A DNA stretch of 64,000 nucleotides. It comes from Rebecca billardiae RCC1528 (lineage: Eukaryota; Haptophyta). This document shows, in pieces, positions 21,901 to 29,546 of the stretch. The notes under the pieces were generated by a model. That model ran no database searches. It was not told the origin of the DNA and was given only the letters and a program-made list of their open reading frames with translations. Within the stretch, counting starts at the first letter, position 1, and each line of letters opens with the position of its first letter. The DNA lies in the NCBI GenBank assembly GCA_965240325.2, contig OZ251232.1, forward strand, positions 1,302,001 to 1,366,000. Reading direction: 5' to 3'. The translations under genes were made by a program, and so were the position numbers.

Positions 21901-24900
21901 TCGCTCGCCGCGAGCGCCGAGCGCCACCTGCCCAGCGCGGCGCGCGCCTCAGCCGACAGCGGCGGCAGTTCCAGCTTGGCGAGCAGATAGTTGGCGGCGT
22001 CGCGCACGCGCGTCACGTGCGCGGCGGGGAGGCCGAAGGAGGCGGGCGGCGGCGGTGGGCGCGACGCGGCGTCGGCGCCGGCCTCTCGCGCCGCCGCGTG
22101 CGCCGCCGCGCTCTCAGCCACCGCCGCCGCCGCCGCCGCCGCCGCGTTGGCGCGCCGCGTCTCGCGGAGGTGCTTCTCGACCGCGCGCATGTCGCGCGCG
22201 GCGCACAGCCACAGCGAGGCGGGCGCGGCGGCGGCGCGGCCGGCGTGCGCGCCGGTGGGCTCGTCGGCGCTCGAGCCCCCGGCGTCGGAGTGCTCGTCCG
22301 AGCACACACTCGACGCCGCGCCCTCCTCCTCTCCGAGCAGCCCGGGCACACCCGCCGTCGGCACGGCACCGCCGCCGCCGCCTCCTCCTCCGCCCACGCC
22401 GTGCGTCGCGCCCGCCGCCTCGGCCGCCGGGATGGCCTCCTCCTTCACCGGCTCGGCGTGCGGCACGTGCGCGAGGGGCAGCGAGGTCTGCAGCAGCACG
22501 AGCTCGGGCCCGGCGCCCGGCGCCTCCGCCGCGCCGCCCTCGCCAAAGCGCAGCCCGAGCCATCGCCAGTCGAGCTCTCGCGCGCCAAGCCGGGCGCCGC
22601 CGGCCGCGTCCGCGCCGCCGTCCGCCATCGCCACGACGGCCGCGCCCGCGCCCGCGTCGGCGCGCGCAAACGCGAAGACGCAGCGCCGGAGCGAGTGCAG
22701 CTCGACCGGGAGGCCGAGCGCCAGCGCCATCGCGCGCAGCCGCGGCACCGCCGCGCGCCAGAACGAACGCACCGCAGTGGGCGGCCCCGCTCCCAGCTTG
22801 AAGTTGAGCACGTCCAGCGCGAGCGAGAGCAGCTCGATCTGCTGGTACCGGCGCACGAGCGCCGCCTCGACGGACGCGAGCATGTCCGTGCGCGCCTCGG
22901 ACGCCAGCGCCCGGTACGCCACGGCGCGTGCGTACGTCAGCAGCATCGCGCGTGACATGCCGAGCTCGGCCGCGCGCGACGCGAGCCGGGCGCGCGCGCG
23001 CTGCCGCAGCATGAGTCCCTCGCTCACAGGCGCGCCCGCCGGCACGCCGCGCCGCCCCGCCGCCGCGCGCGCGGCGGCGGCCGCCTCCGCCAAGCCCACC
23101 GCCCAGCACACGGCGGTGCGGCGCTCCGAAGCGTACACGGAAACCGGCGCGAACGGCGGCGCGCCGGGCTCTGAGATCGCGCCGAACCGCGCGCCACCCG
23201 GCTCTGGCTGGCCGCCGCCGCCGAAGCCGCCGCCGCTCGCGTCCGGCGCGGGGCACACGCAGAAGCCGAGCCACGGAGGCGGCAGCCGTCGTCGCGCGCG
23301 CTCGGCCGCGGCCGCGCCGCCGCCCGCCGTCGGCCGCGCGCGCCCGTCTCCGGGGATCATGCGCACCCACACCGCCTCCAGCGGGAGACGCGTGCCTCTG
23401 CCCGCGGCCGCGCTCGCTGCGTCGTCGCTCACGACGAGGGCGCAGCCGTCGGCGCTCAGCGCGAGCCAGCACCGGCGGAGCGCGGCCGCCGCGGGCTCGG
23501 CCGGCGGCGGCGCGCGCGCTCGCGCCTCCGCGCGCCCGCCGGCGCCGCGCCGCAGCCAGCTCGGCCGCAGGCCGAGAGCGGTGGCGAGGCAGTGCGCGAG
23601 TGCAGGCGGATCGCGCGGCGCCACGGCGCGACGACGCGACGCGCCGGCCGCGCGCGCGTACTGCGGCGGCGGCGGCGCGACCCACAGCGCCGCGCCGCGG
23701 CGGAGCGCGGCCGCGCGCGCGGGCGCGCGCACGGCGTCGCGCGCCGCGCGCAGCTGCAGCCGCAGCGTGCGCTGCGACGCGCGCTCGGAGAGCACCGCGC
23801 GCGCACCGCTCTCCAGTCGCGCCTCAAGGTGGCTCACCTGGCGCTCGAGCGAGGCGGCGCGCGCGCTCGCCGCCGCGGCCTCGGCCGCGCGCGTGCGCGC
23901 CTTGGCGCGCGCGCGCTGCGCGGCCGCCGCGAGGTCGAGCACACCCTGCCGGCGCGCGGCGTACAGGGAGGGCAGCGCGGGCGCGCGGCAGCCGCCGCCG
24001 CCGAGCAGGCCGGCGGCGACGGCGCTGCGCCGACTCGCCGGCGAAACAGCCGAGCCCAGGCCAAACACGCCACCGCCCGCGCCCAGCCCGACGCCCGCGC
24101 CGGAGCCGCGGCGCGGGCTCAGCCGGCTGTCGGCCAGCGCCGACGGCACGAGGGCCCCCGACTCAGCCGCGTGGCGCGCGCGCCGCGCCGTCGCGAGCGC
24201 GGCCGCCTCCGCCCACGCGCCGACCGCGCGGCACAGCGTCGCCACGCGCCTGCGCTCGCGCGAGACGGCGACCGAGCGCTCCGTCGCCGCGCTCGAGTGG
24301 CGCTGCTCGCCGGAGCCGCGCGCCGCGCGCGCCAGTGCGTACAGCTTGGAGCGCTGCGCCAGCAGCGGCGCCACGCGCGCCGCGCGCGCCTCGGCGCGCG
24401 AGAGCGAGATCGACGCGGCGCGCCAGCGCGACAGCAGCGCGCGTTGGCTCGACTCGTGCGCGTGTGCCATCACGCAGCGCACGGCAGCGACCGCCGCGAG
24501 CGCGCGCGCCGACTCGGCCGCGCCGCGCGCGCCCGGAGACGCCCGTGCCGCCGCCGGGCCGAGATACGAGCTCGAGATCGGCGCGAGATTCGTGCTCGAG
24601 ATCGGCGCGAGATACGAGCTCGAGATCGGCGCGAGATTCGTGCTCGCCGAGAGCTGCCGTCGCCAGTCGTCTGTGCGCTGCTGCGCGTCGCCGCGGGCAT
24701 GCGCCTCGTCGGCCGTGCGCAGCGGCACGCCGCCGAGCCCGCCGTCTGCGCCCGGCGCGGCGCCGCCGCCCGCGCCCGCCACCGCGTCCGACAGCAGCGC
24801 CCACGACAGCCCTGTATCCGCGTCGTGATAGTAGATATCACCCTCGCCTACCCACGTGGGTACGGCTACCCACGTGGGTACGGCGCCCGCGCCCGGCGAG

Positions 24901-26108
24901 CGCGGCGCGGAGGCGCGCGCGCCCGGCGCGCCGCCGGGCGAGACGCGCGGCGCGGTGCGGTTCGTCGCCGCGGACGCCACATCGGCCGACTCGGTGCCGG
25001 GCTCCGCGCCGAGCAGCCGCCGGGCGAACGAGAGCGGACCGGCGCGGCGCGGCGCGGACGCGGCGCCGGCCGCGCCGCCTCCGAGCCGCGCGCCGCTGGG
25101 CCCGTCGCGTCGTGCGCCGCCGCCGCCGCTGCCGTGCGCGCGCGCGTCGGCCGACATGCTGCTCCGCGCGGAGCCCAGCGTGGACGGCGACGGCGGCGGC
25201 ACGCGCGGCGTGTGCCCGCCAAAGTCGGGCGTGCTGGCCGAGCGCGCGCGCAGCCCCGCGCCACGCGCCTCCCGGCCAGCCACGTCCTTCGGCGCGCGCG
25301 CGGCCGGCTGCGCGCCGCCCGGCGCGGGCGCGGCGCCGTTGCCGGCGTGCGCCGGCGGCGGCGGCGCGGCGGGCAGCGCGAGCACCTCGAGCGGCTCCGT
25401 GCGCAGGTGCACGCGCTCGAAGATGTTCCGCCCCGGCAGCGCGAGCCGCGCCTGCAGCCTCGGGTGGTGCGCTCGGAGCAGCGCGGGCACCGCGCGAGAA
25501 CCGAACTCGAAGGAGCTGGTGAAGGCCTCCTCGCCCTCGGCGTCGAGCATGCTCAGGTCGCGCGCGAAGATGAGCGCCCCGTCGTCCAGGTAGAGCACGC
25601 GCCAGCCGCGCGGCAGCGCCTCCTCCGCCGCCGCCATCGTGCGTGCGGAGAGCGCGGGCGACGGCGAGGCGCTGGCCATTGCGCTGCCGCGCCCCGACGC
25701 GCCCGGGGTGGCCACGGCGAGGATCGGCGGGCTCGGGGGCGGGAGGCTGGGCGCGCGCATGCCGCCGCCGCCCGTGCCAACCGCGCCGGCGGTCGGCGGC
25801 GTGGGCCGCGAGGACGAGCCCGACGCGGCGCGCGCGGGCGGCGACGAGACAGGCGAGCGCGTGCTGGCCTCCGCGCGGCCGCCGAGCGCTCGGTACGGCG
25901 GCGAGGAGTCGTGGGCGGCGTGCACCGCGCTGCCACCGCTCATGAATGGCTCGTACGGCGCCGTGTCGCCCCACTCGGCGTACGACGACGTGGGCGCGTC
26001 CAACGGCGCGCGCTCGTCGGCGGAATGGTCGACGCCATTCGTCTCAGCCGCCGCCGCCTGCTCGGCCTTCGGCTTCGTCGGGCCGGATGCCATCGCCGAG
26101 AGGACCAT
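18951..26108 (-). CDS. Giant, mostly disordered multi-domain protein, about 2,385 aa, single exon
   Basis: One uninterrupted frame of 7.1 kb. The ATG at 26108 (MVLSAMASGP) is preferred. The frame continues upstream, but that would overlap the divergent RING-CH gene. Most of it is Ala/Pro/Gly/Ser/Arg-rich and predicted disordered. Ordered-looking islands exist. One near the N-terminus is GWRVLYLDDGALIFARDL. A coiled-coil and helical middle follows. A PH-like stretch has CWLALSADGCALVVSDD, then VWVRMIPGDGR and ERRTAVCWAVGLAEA. Near the C-terminus a Tudor/Agenet-like module runs VVWSQLAPGARVLV to FKVSYDGADSDEDEW. It ends with a basic helix, LRLKQQKDALAERRAQ. Tandem peptide repeats (SSSYLAPI / SSTNLAPI, and EIAP) and a ten-residue Gln run are present. 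The PH and Tudor assignments are tentative. Function unknown. Confidence 0.65.
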   Translation of the reverse strand: MVLSAMASGPTKPKAEQAAAAETNGVDHSADERAPLDAPTSSYAEWGDTAPYEPFMSGGSAVHAAHDSSPPYRALGGRAEASTRSPVSSPPARAASGSSSRPTPPTAGAVGTGGGGMRAPSLPPPSPPILAVATPGASGRGSAMASASPSPALSARTMAAAEEALPRGWRVLYLDDGALIFARDLSMLDAEGEEAFTSSFEFGSRAVPALLRAHHPRLQARLALPGRNIFERVHLRTEPLEVLALPAAPPPPAHAGNGAAPAPGGAQPAARAPKDVAGREARGAGLRARSASTPDFGGHTPRVPPPSPSTLGSARSSMSADARAHGSGGGGARRDGPSGARLGGGAAGAASAPRRAGPLSFARRLLGAEPGTESADVASAATNRTAPRVSPGGAPGARASAPRSPGAGAVPTWVAVPTWVGEGDIYYHDADTGLSWALLSDAVAGAGGGAAPGADGGLGGVPLRTADEAHARGDAQQRTDDWRRQLSASTNLAPISSSYLAPISSTNLAPISSSYLGPAAARASPGARGAAESARALAAVAAVRCVMAHAHESSQRALLSRWRAASISLSRAEARAARVAPLLAQRSKLYALARAARGSGEQRHSSAATERSVAVSRERRRVATLCRAVGAWAEAAALATARRARHAAESGALVPSALADSRLSPRRGSGAGVGLGAGGGVFGLGSAVSPASRRSAVAAGLLGGGGCRAPALPSLYAARRQGVLDLAAAAQRARAKARTRAAEAAAASARAASLERQVSHLEARLESGARAVLSERASQRTLRLQLRAARDAVRAPARAAALRRGAALWVAPPPPQYARAAGASRRRAVAPRDPPALAHCLATALGLRPSWLRRGAGGRAEARARAPPPAEPAAAALRRCWLALSADGCALVVSDDAASAAAGRGTRLPLEAVWVRMIPGDGRARPTAGGGAAAAERARRRLPPPWLGFCVCPAPDASGGGFGGGGQPEPGGARFGAISEPGAPPFAPVSVYASERRTAVCWAVGLAEAAAAARAAAGRRGVPAGAPVSEGLMLRQRARARLASRAAELGMSRAMLLTYARAVAYRALASEARTDMLASVEAALVRRYQQIELLSLALDVLNFKLGAGPPTAVRSFWRAAVPRLRAMALALGLPVELHSLRRCVFAFARADAGAGAAVVAMADGGADAAGGARLGARELDWRWLGLRFGEGGAAEAPGAGPELVLLQTSLPLAHVPHAEPVKEEAIPAAEAAGATHGVGGGGGGGGGAVPTAGVPGLLGEEEGAASSVCSDEHSDAGGSSADEPTGAHAGRAAAAPASLWLCAARDMRAVEKHLRETRRANAAAAAAAAVAESAAAHAAAREAGADAASRPPPPPASFGLPAAHVTRVRDAANYLLAKLELPPLSAEARAALGRWRSALAASDAAPLAHAIDATAELRAAGAAAEADGAAPDGADGGGGGGDGGADDDSWARALAASRSRAAAQSTTGASAGAAAPRRAEAVAFHTVPSSAVLCFAADAGAASKAASWGEGVPRSQQQQQQQQQGGGAALADAWQAGMAGAGVGAAAAPSPPPGGSGAVASVRFTQLRGGVRAAVPHTRAQVALLLHTAQPAAVRTALLPPGACVRVAVRAPGVWLYELRARRGLGAAGTAASADGRSPAAAAAAAARPTAGCYAGCYGVVHVTPSDSPLSQYGRFATDEEEEQAREHGGGARGADGAEPAAQPHAPPAPEPAPARLALPCSAAALHAAAQALRLKLAGMRPLGDDTHMSKLRRAEEEMAAAESRSLAQRRTVSALASSGGGAGAAERARAAAHAAADADGAADDAASLHRFAHPPSSQVAVFRLGAGGGGGVGTPTGGAAGAAEGARHADATAGPGSAQPPARPRPAVGTHGAAPPSLLWAKSGGDEDEEEEEEAGGGGGGALGRRGARHRGSGARASAGGPPDSSGVDPFGAYAEGLFPTAFPPAQPPRSGGRPGARSAGRPAPPARSSSRGRISLASLEPLPELPTAPPQQQPTAARSEPEIAPEIAPEIAREIAREIAPEVVPEIAPPPTPHDAAVPLASANAEQLTPPTPPQPTPPTPAPQQPQPAPQQPAWPHAAARAGPPPREPSPPPRPAAPVGEPAAARAPPRTAAPPEAAAAAAAGGAGVRAVVWSQLAPGARVLVCRADDEAARAEDADAWRHARVLSRRAAARAGAPPEFKVSYDGADSDEDEWLSAAEDGARVRPFVEREARSGEQPPSSTAHCQPRSARQPPPRAPADGGGGGGMPRADDADARSAEARADAPPPPTVPDPPAGGAAPPAARPPRMRTAHSSPTLSVSDPPPGPDDALERPSAARGAAATADPARWIEMERLRLKQQKDALAERRAQRRRRSESGGGSSPSGGSASGASPVAGGSPRWPVD
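20016..20103. repeat. 12-bp coding tandem repeat (EIAP/EIAR peptide)
   Basis: Seven imperfect copies of a 12-bp unit ggcgcaatctcg inside the giant gene. On the minus strand they encode EIAP or EIAR tetrapeptides, with one EVVP variant. Confidence 0.85.
21540..21565. repeat. CTG/CAG tract encoding a Gln run
   Basis: A run of CTG triplets on the plus strand. On the minus strand it reads as ten CAG codons in the giant gene. Confidence 0.9.
24561..24656. repeat. 24-bp coding tandem repeat (ISSSYLAP / ISSTNLAP)
   Basis: Four 24-bp units in two alternating versions (gagatacgag... and gagattcgtg...) within the giant gene. They encode alternating eight-residue peptides. The alternation implies a 48-bp higher-order unit that has been duplicated. 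Confidence 0.88.
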
Positions 26109-26322
26109 GGGGCGTCGAGGCCCGCAGCAGCTGCCCCTGCCGCGCGGCGGCGCGACCGGCGGCTGGGCAGCGCACGCGCGGCGCCGTGCTCGCGGCGGCG
26201 CGAAAAGAGCTGCTTGCTGATGCTTGGTCCTCGGACCGCCCGATCGAGAGCTCCACTCAGTGACCACGGTGCCTCGCCGTCCCCGCTGATCGGCGGAGGG
26301 GACTCTCACGCCCATCCCCGCG
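26109..26322. promoter_or_regulatory. Divergent promoter interval (giant protein / RING-CH ligase)
   Basis: A 214-bp gap between divergent ATG codons at 26108 (minus) and 26323 (plus). No recognised element; the role is inferred from position only. Confidence 0.35.
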
Positions 26323-27042
26323 ATGGCGGCCGGCGCGCCGAACGCGGGCGCCGGCGAGGCGGAGGAGGCGGGCGGCGGCGGGAGGCAATGCCGCATCTGC
26401 TGCGACGACACGGACGGCGACGGCGACGAGCGCCTCTTCCGCCCGTGCCTCTGCCGCGGCTCCCTCGCCCTCGTCCACGTCGGCTGCCTGGACACGTGGC
26501 GGAAGACATCGGCCAACCCAAACTCCCGCTGGCGGTGCGACGTGTGTCGGCACGAGTACAGCTTCCGCGCGGCGTTCGGCGCGGACCGGCTGCTCCTCTC
26601 GCGCGTGCTCAGCTCGCCCTGCTTCAGCGAGCTCGCCAGCCTCGCCATCCTCGGCTGCGCCGTCTTTCTCTCCGGGTTCTGCGCCAAGGCCTTCCTCTAC
26701 CCGGACTGGCACGGGGTCTTTGTGGTGGACTGGGCGCACTGGGTGCTCGGCGCGTCGGTCACGGGCCTCGGCTCGGTGCTCGGCTGGCTCGTCGCGACGA
26801 TCGGCCCGTACCACGGCCTGCAGGTCGCCGGGCAGCAGGCGCCGTGGAACTACGTGCCGCGCGGCGCGCGCGGCAACCACAACACTGACGGCCTCTTCAC
26901 CGTCGTGGCGGCCATCGTTGTGGTGGTCGGCCTCGGCATGGCGCTCGTGTGGATACACCGCGTGGTCAAGGCGCAGACCAGGCGCGCGCTTCACCACGGG
27001 GCGCAGGTCGTGCTCGACGTCGCGCACAAGAAGCAGCAGTGA
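26323..27042 (+). CDS. RING-CH (MARCH-type) membrane E3 ubiquitin ligase, 239 aa
   Basis: Single exon. The RINGv finger occupies residues 23-75 with C4HC3 spacing: C23-x2-C26, C42-x-C44, H52-x2-C55 and C72-x2-C75, with the usual Trp of CLDTWRK. After it come hydrophobic segments at about 100-122, 130-158 and 185-210, so it is a multi-pass membrane protein with the finger on the cytosolic side. MARCH ligases ubiquitinate membrane cargo and control trafficking or degradation. The C-terminus is basic (VLDVAHKKQQ). Length is typical of a compact family member. The substrate is unknown. Confidence 0.9.
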   Translation: MAAGAPNAGAGEAEEAGGGGRQCRICCDDTDGDGDERLFRPCLCRGSLALVHVGCLDTWRKTSANPNSRWRCDVCRHEYSFRAAFGADRLLLSRVLSSPCFSELASLAILGCAVFLSGFCAKAFLYPDWHGVFVVDWAHWVLGASVTGLGSVLGWLVATIGPYHGLQVAGQQAPWNYVPRGARGNHNTDGLFTVVAAIVVVVGLGMALVWIHRVVKAQTRRALHHGAQVVLDVAHKKQQ

Positions 27043-27463
27043 TGAGCTCGACGGCGCCACCAGTGCTGCGTAGGAATCGAAATAGCGACGCGACGCGACG
27101 GGCCAGACGCCGCGCGGCATGAGGCGCGACTCGCCCCGCTCGCGTCCGTCGCGGCGACGACAGTGGCATGTGATCGCCAGCCGCCCGCGGCATGAGCGGC
27201 CACCACGGCCCATTGGCATGGGTAAGCATCCTGGTGTCACGTTCAACAGACAGTTCAGACAGACTGAATCACTCTGACTGACATTTTCCAACTCGTTCAC
27301 TGTTGCTCCGCTGCTCAGCGTTTGACGAGGAAGCAGAGTCCGGGAGCCACCGCGAGGTCCGGCTCGGCGGTTCGCCCGACTTCCGCGTGGAGCGCGCGGC
27401 CGACCCGCGACGAAGCATCTGGGACCCTCTGCCCGCTCACGTCAGCCGCATCGCGACATCGAC
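27043..27463. other. Intergenic region
   Basis: About 420 bp between two plus-strand genes. It should hold the RING-CH 3' end and the fibrillin promoter. No gene recognised; frames here are antisense extensions. Confidence 0.5.
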
Positions 27464-28693
27464 ATGCAGCGCAGCAACGCCGCGCTCGTGGCGCTCCTTG
27501 TCGCCTTGTGCTGCGGGCTCGGGGCGGCGCTGCGCGCGCCGCTCGCGGCCCGGCCCGCATCCGCCATGGCGCCCGTACACGCCGCGCCGCTCCGCGCACG
27601 CGCGGCCGTCGTGTGCTCGATGGAGGGCGACGACGACAGCGACGACGGCATGGACTCGGCGCCCTCCGACACGGGCGAGGACGACGACGAGCCGATGATG
27701 GGCTCCTCGCCGTTCGGCGGCGCGGACGACGAGCTCTCGATCGCAAAGCAGTCGCTCCTCTCCGAGCTCGGCGACGGCCTCCGCGCCACCACGCCGAGCG
27801 CGCCGAGCTTTGGCGGCTCGTCGCAGGGCAGCGGGCGCAAGCTCGACCGCGAGCTGATCGCCGAGCTGCTGCTGACGCTGGAGAAGCTGAACCCCACGTC
27901 GGCGCCGGCCATGTCGCCGTTGCTCAACGGCAAGTGGAAGTTCGTGTACGCCGGCGGCAAGACGCCGGGGCTCGCGGCGCTGCGCTCGCTGCTCAACCTC
28001 GCGGCCCTCGTCCCAAAGTCGCCGTCGGGTGCGCCGACGGTTGACATCGGAGACGCCGTCCTCACGATCTCGCGCACGCAGCCGCGCGTGGAGGCGTCGC
28101 TGAGCACGCGCGTGCTCTCGCTTGAGAACACGCTCAAGCTCTTCGCCAGCCTCGAGACGAAGACGGGCAGCGTGATGGTCGAGGAGTACAAGGAGCTTGA
28201 GAGCTCGCTTGTGGGTGAGCGCACACGCGCGGCGCGCGCGCGCGTGTGTTTGGCGCCACCCGCGAGCGTGCGGCCGCGAGCATGCGCGTATGGCGTCCGT
28301 GCGGATGGCGCGCGCGCGGCGAGGCGTGCCGGGGAGCGCGACTCTCTCTCTTGTGGTGTGCACGGCCGGCCTCGCCGCCCGAGTGCCGCGCCCGCTCGCC
28401 TCGCCGCCCTCCACTCGAGGCACAAAACGCACACGCTGACCAACCGACCCGTCCTCTGCGGCCGGCCCTGCTGCGTGCGTGCGTGCGTGTGTGCAGGCTT
28501 CAAGCTGCCCTTCCAGTCGCCCGCGTCGTTCAAGCGCTCCCTCGTCGTGACGTACCTCGACGACGACCTGCTGGTCGTGCGCTCGCTCGGCGGCGCGCCG
28601 GACGTGCTCGTGCGCTCGGAGAAGGAGTGGACGGGCGCGGCCGCGGACGACGGCTGGGAGAGCGTGCCGGTCGACGAGCCGTCGGACCTGTAA
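27464..28693 (+). CDS. Plastid fibrillin / PAP (plastid lipid-associated) protein, two exons, about 315 aa
   Basis: Fibrillins coat plastoglobules and thylakoid lipids in plastids. Exons inferred: 27464-28214 and 28497-28693 (donor GG/GTGAGC, acceptor TGTGCAG). Residues 1-22 are a strong ER signal peptide. A basic, Ala-rich, acid-free stretch to about residue 50 follows, together forming a bipartite presequence for a secondary plastid. An acidic linker then precedes the PAP domain, from about residue 95: LLLTLEKLNPTSAP, LLNGKWKFVYAGG, a middle strand region, and after the intron LVVTYLDDDLLVVRS, the conserved YLDxDLRxxR signature. The intron is 282 nt, divisible by three and stop-free in frame. 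Family call strong; the exact fibrillin subgroup is not assigned. Confidence 0.88.
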   Translation: MQRSNAALVALLVALCCGLGAALRAPLAARPASAMAPVHAAPLRARAAVVCSMEGDDDSDDGMDSAPSDTGEDDDEPMMGSSPFGGADDELSIAKQSLLSELGDGLRATTPSAPSFGGSSQGSGRKLDRELIAELLLTLEKLNPTSAPAMSPLLNGKWKFVYAGGKTPGLAALRSLLNLAALVPKSPSGAPTVDIGDAVLTISRTQPRVEASLSTRVLSLENTLKLFASLETKTGSVMVEEYKELESSLVGERTRAARARVCLAPPASVRPRACAYGVRADGARAARRAGERDSLSCGVHGRPRRPSAAPARLAALHSRHKTHTLTNRPVLCGRPCCVRACVCAGFKLPFQSPASFKRSLVVTYLDDDLLVVRSLGGAPDVLVRSEKEWTGAAADDGWESVPVDEPSDL

Positions 28694-29546
28694 GTAAGTA
28701 TGTTAGTCAGATGTGAGTACGCCGCGGCCGCTGCGGCCGTGCGTCTGCCGACGCGAGGTGCCACGCGTCGCACCATCTGCCATTCCAACGCCAACGTCGG
28801 GCTCACGTGCGCCCGCGGGAGTCGAAGCGGTGTCTCTAGAAGTAGAGATGGGCCGCCGGCGGCCGGCCAAGACCGCGGATGCGCGGTGCTGTGCCGGCGT
28901 GTGTGGCAACGGACACGGTGTGGCACCGCGAGCGCGCGCGCGGTGCTGCTCCGGGACCCGTACTAGCTATATATACAATGATATGATGGCGCAGCAGCGC
29001 CAGCATGCTGATCAATACGTCGTCATCGATTCATCGTCATGCAGCAGTCGATCAATATGTCATGCAGTGCTGACTGATATGCAGTCGTGAACTGGCTTAC
29101 AGGCTTACGACTAGTTACTGATGGCTGAATAACTGCGCCACCGCCGTCCGCCCGCGCCGCGCTACGACCATCTAACGACCATCGTCAAGCTGTCAGACTC
29201 ATCAGTACTGCGGCCGGCGTAACTCTGGCGTATGTAACTACGACGATCGCGTCTTATATTACGACTCGTCCCTTCTTACCCGCCGCGCGGCTGAGCGTCA
29301 GGCTGCGCGGTCGGGTACTCGTAGCAGTCGTAGGCTTTAGGCTGCTGTCGGGTCGGGCGTGGACGTGCGCACGGGCGCCCAACCATATGTGCCATCATCA
29401 CCATCGGCGTGATGGCGCCGAAGGTCGTTGGCGATTGGCGCAACGCCGGAGACGATAAGCCGCTCGCACGCCGCCGAGCGCCGCGCTGATGCCCAGCGCA
29501 GGGGCGGCCGCGGCCCGAATCATGCGGGCGCGGGCTCGGGCGCCGC
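28694..29546. other. Convergent intergenic region
   Basis: About 850 bp between the fibrillin and MFS carrier 3' ends. AT-rich around 28960-29100. Stop codons are common in every frame. No gene or RNA recognised. Confidence 0.6.

Noticed and set aside
26109-26687. N-terminal extension of the giant protein upstream of 26108
   Set aside because: It would start from a non-ATG codon or an ATG inside the divergent RING-CH gene, overlapping that gene's zinc finger.
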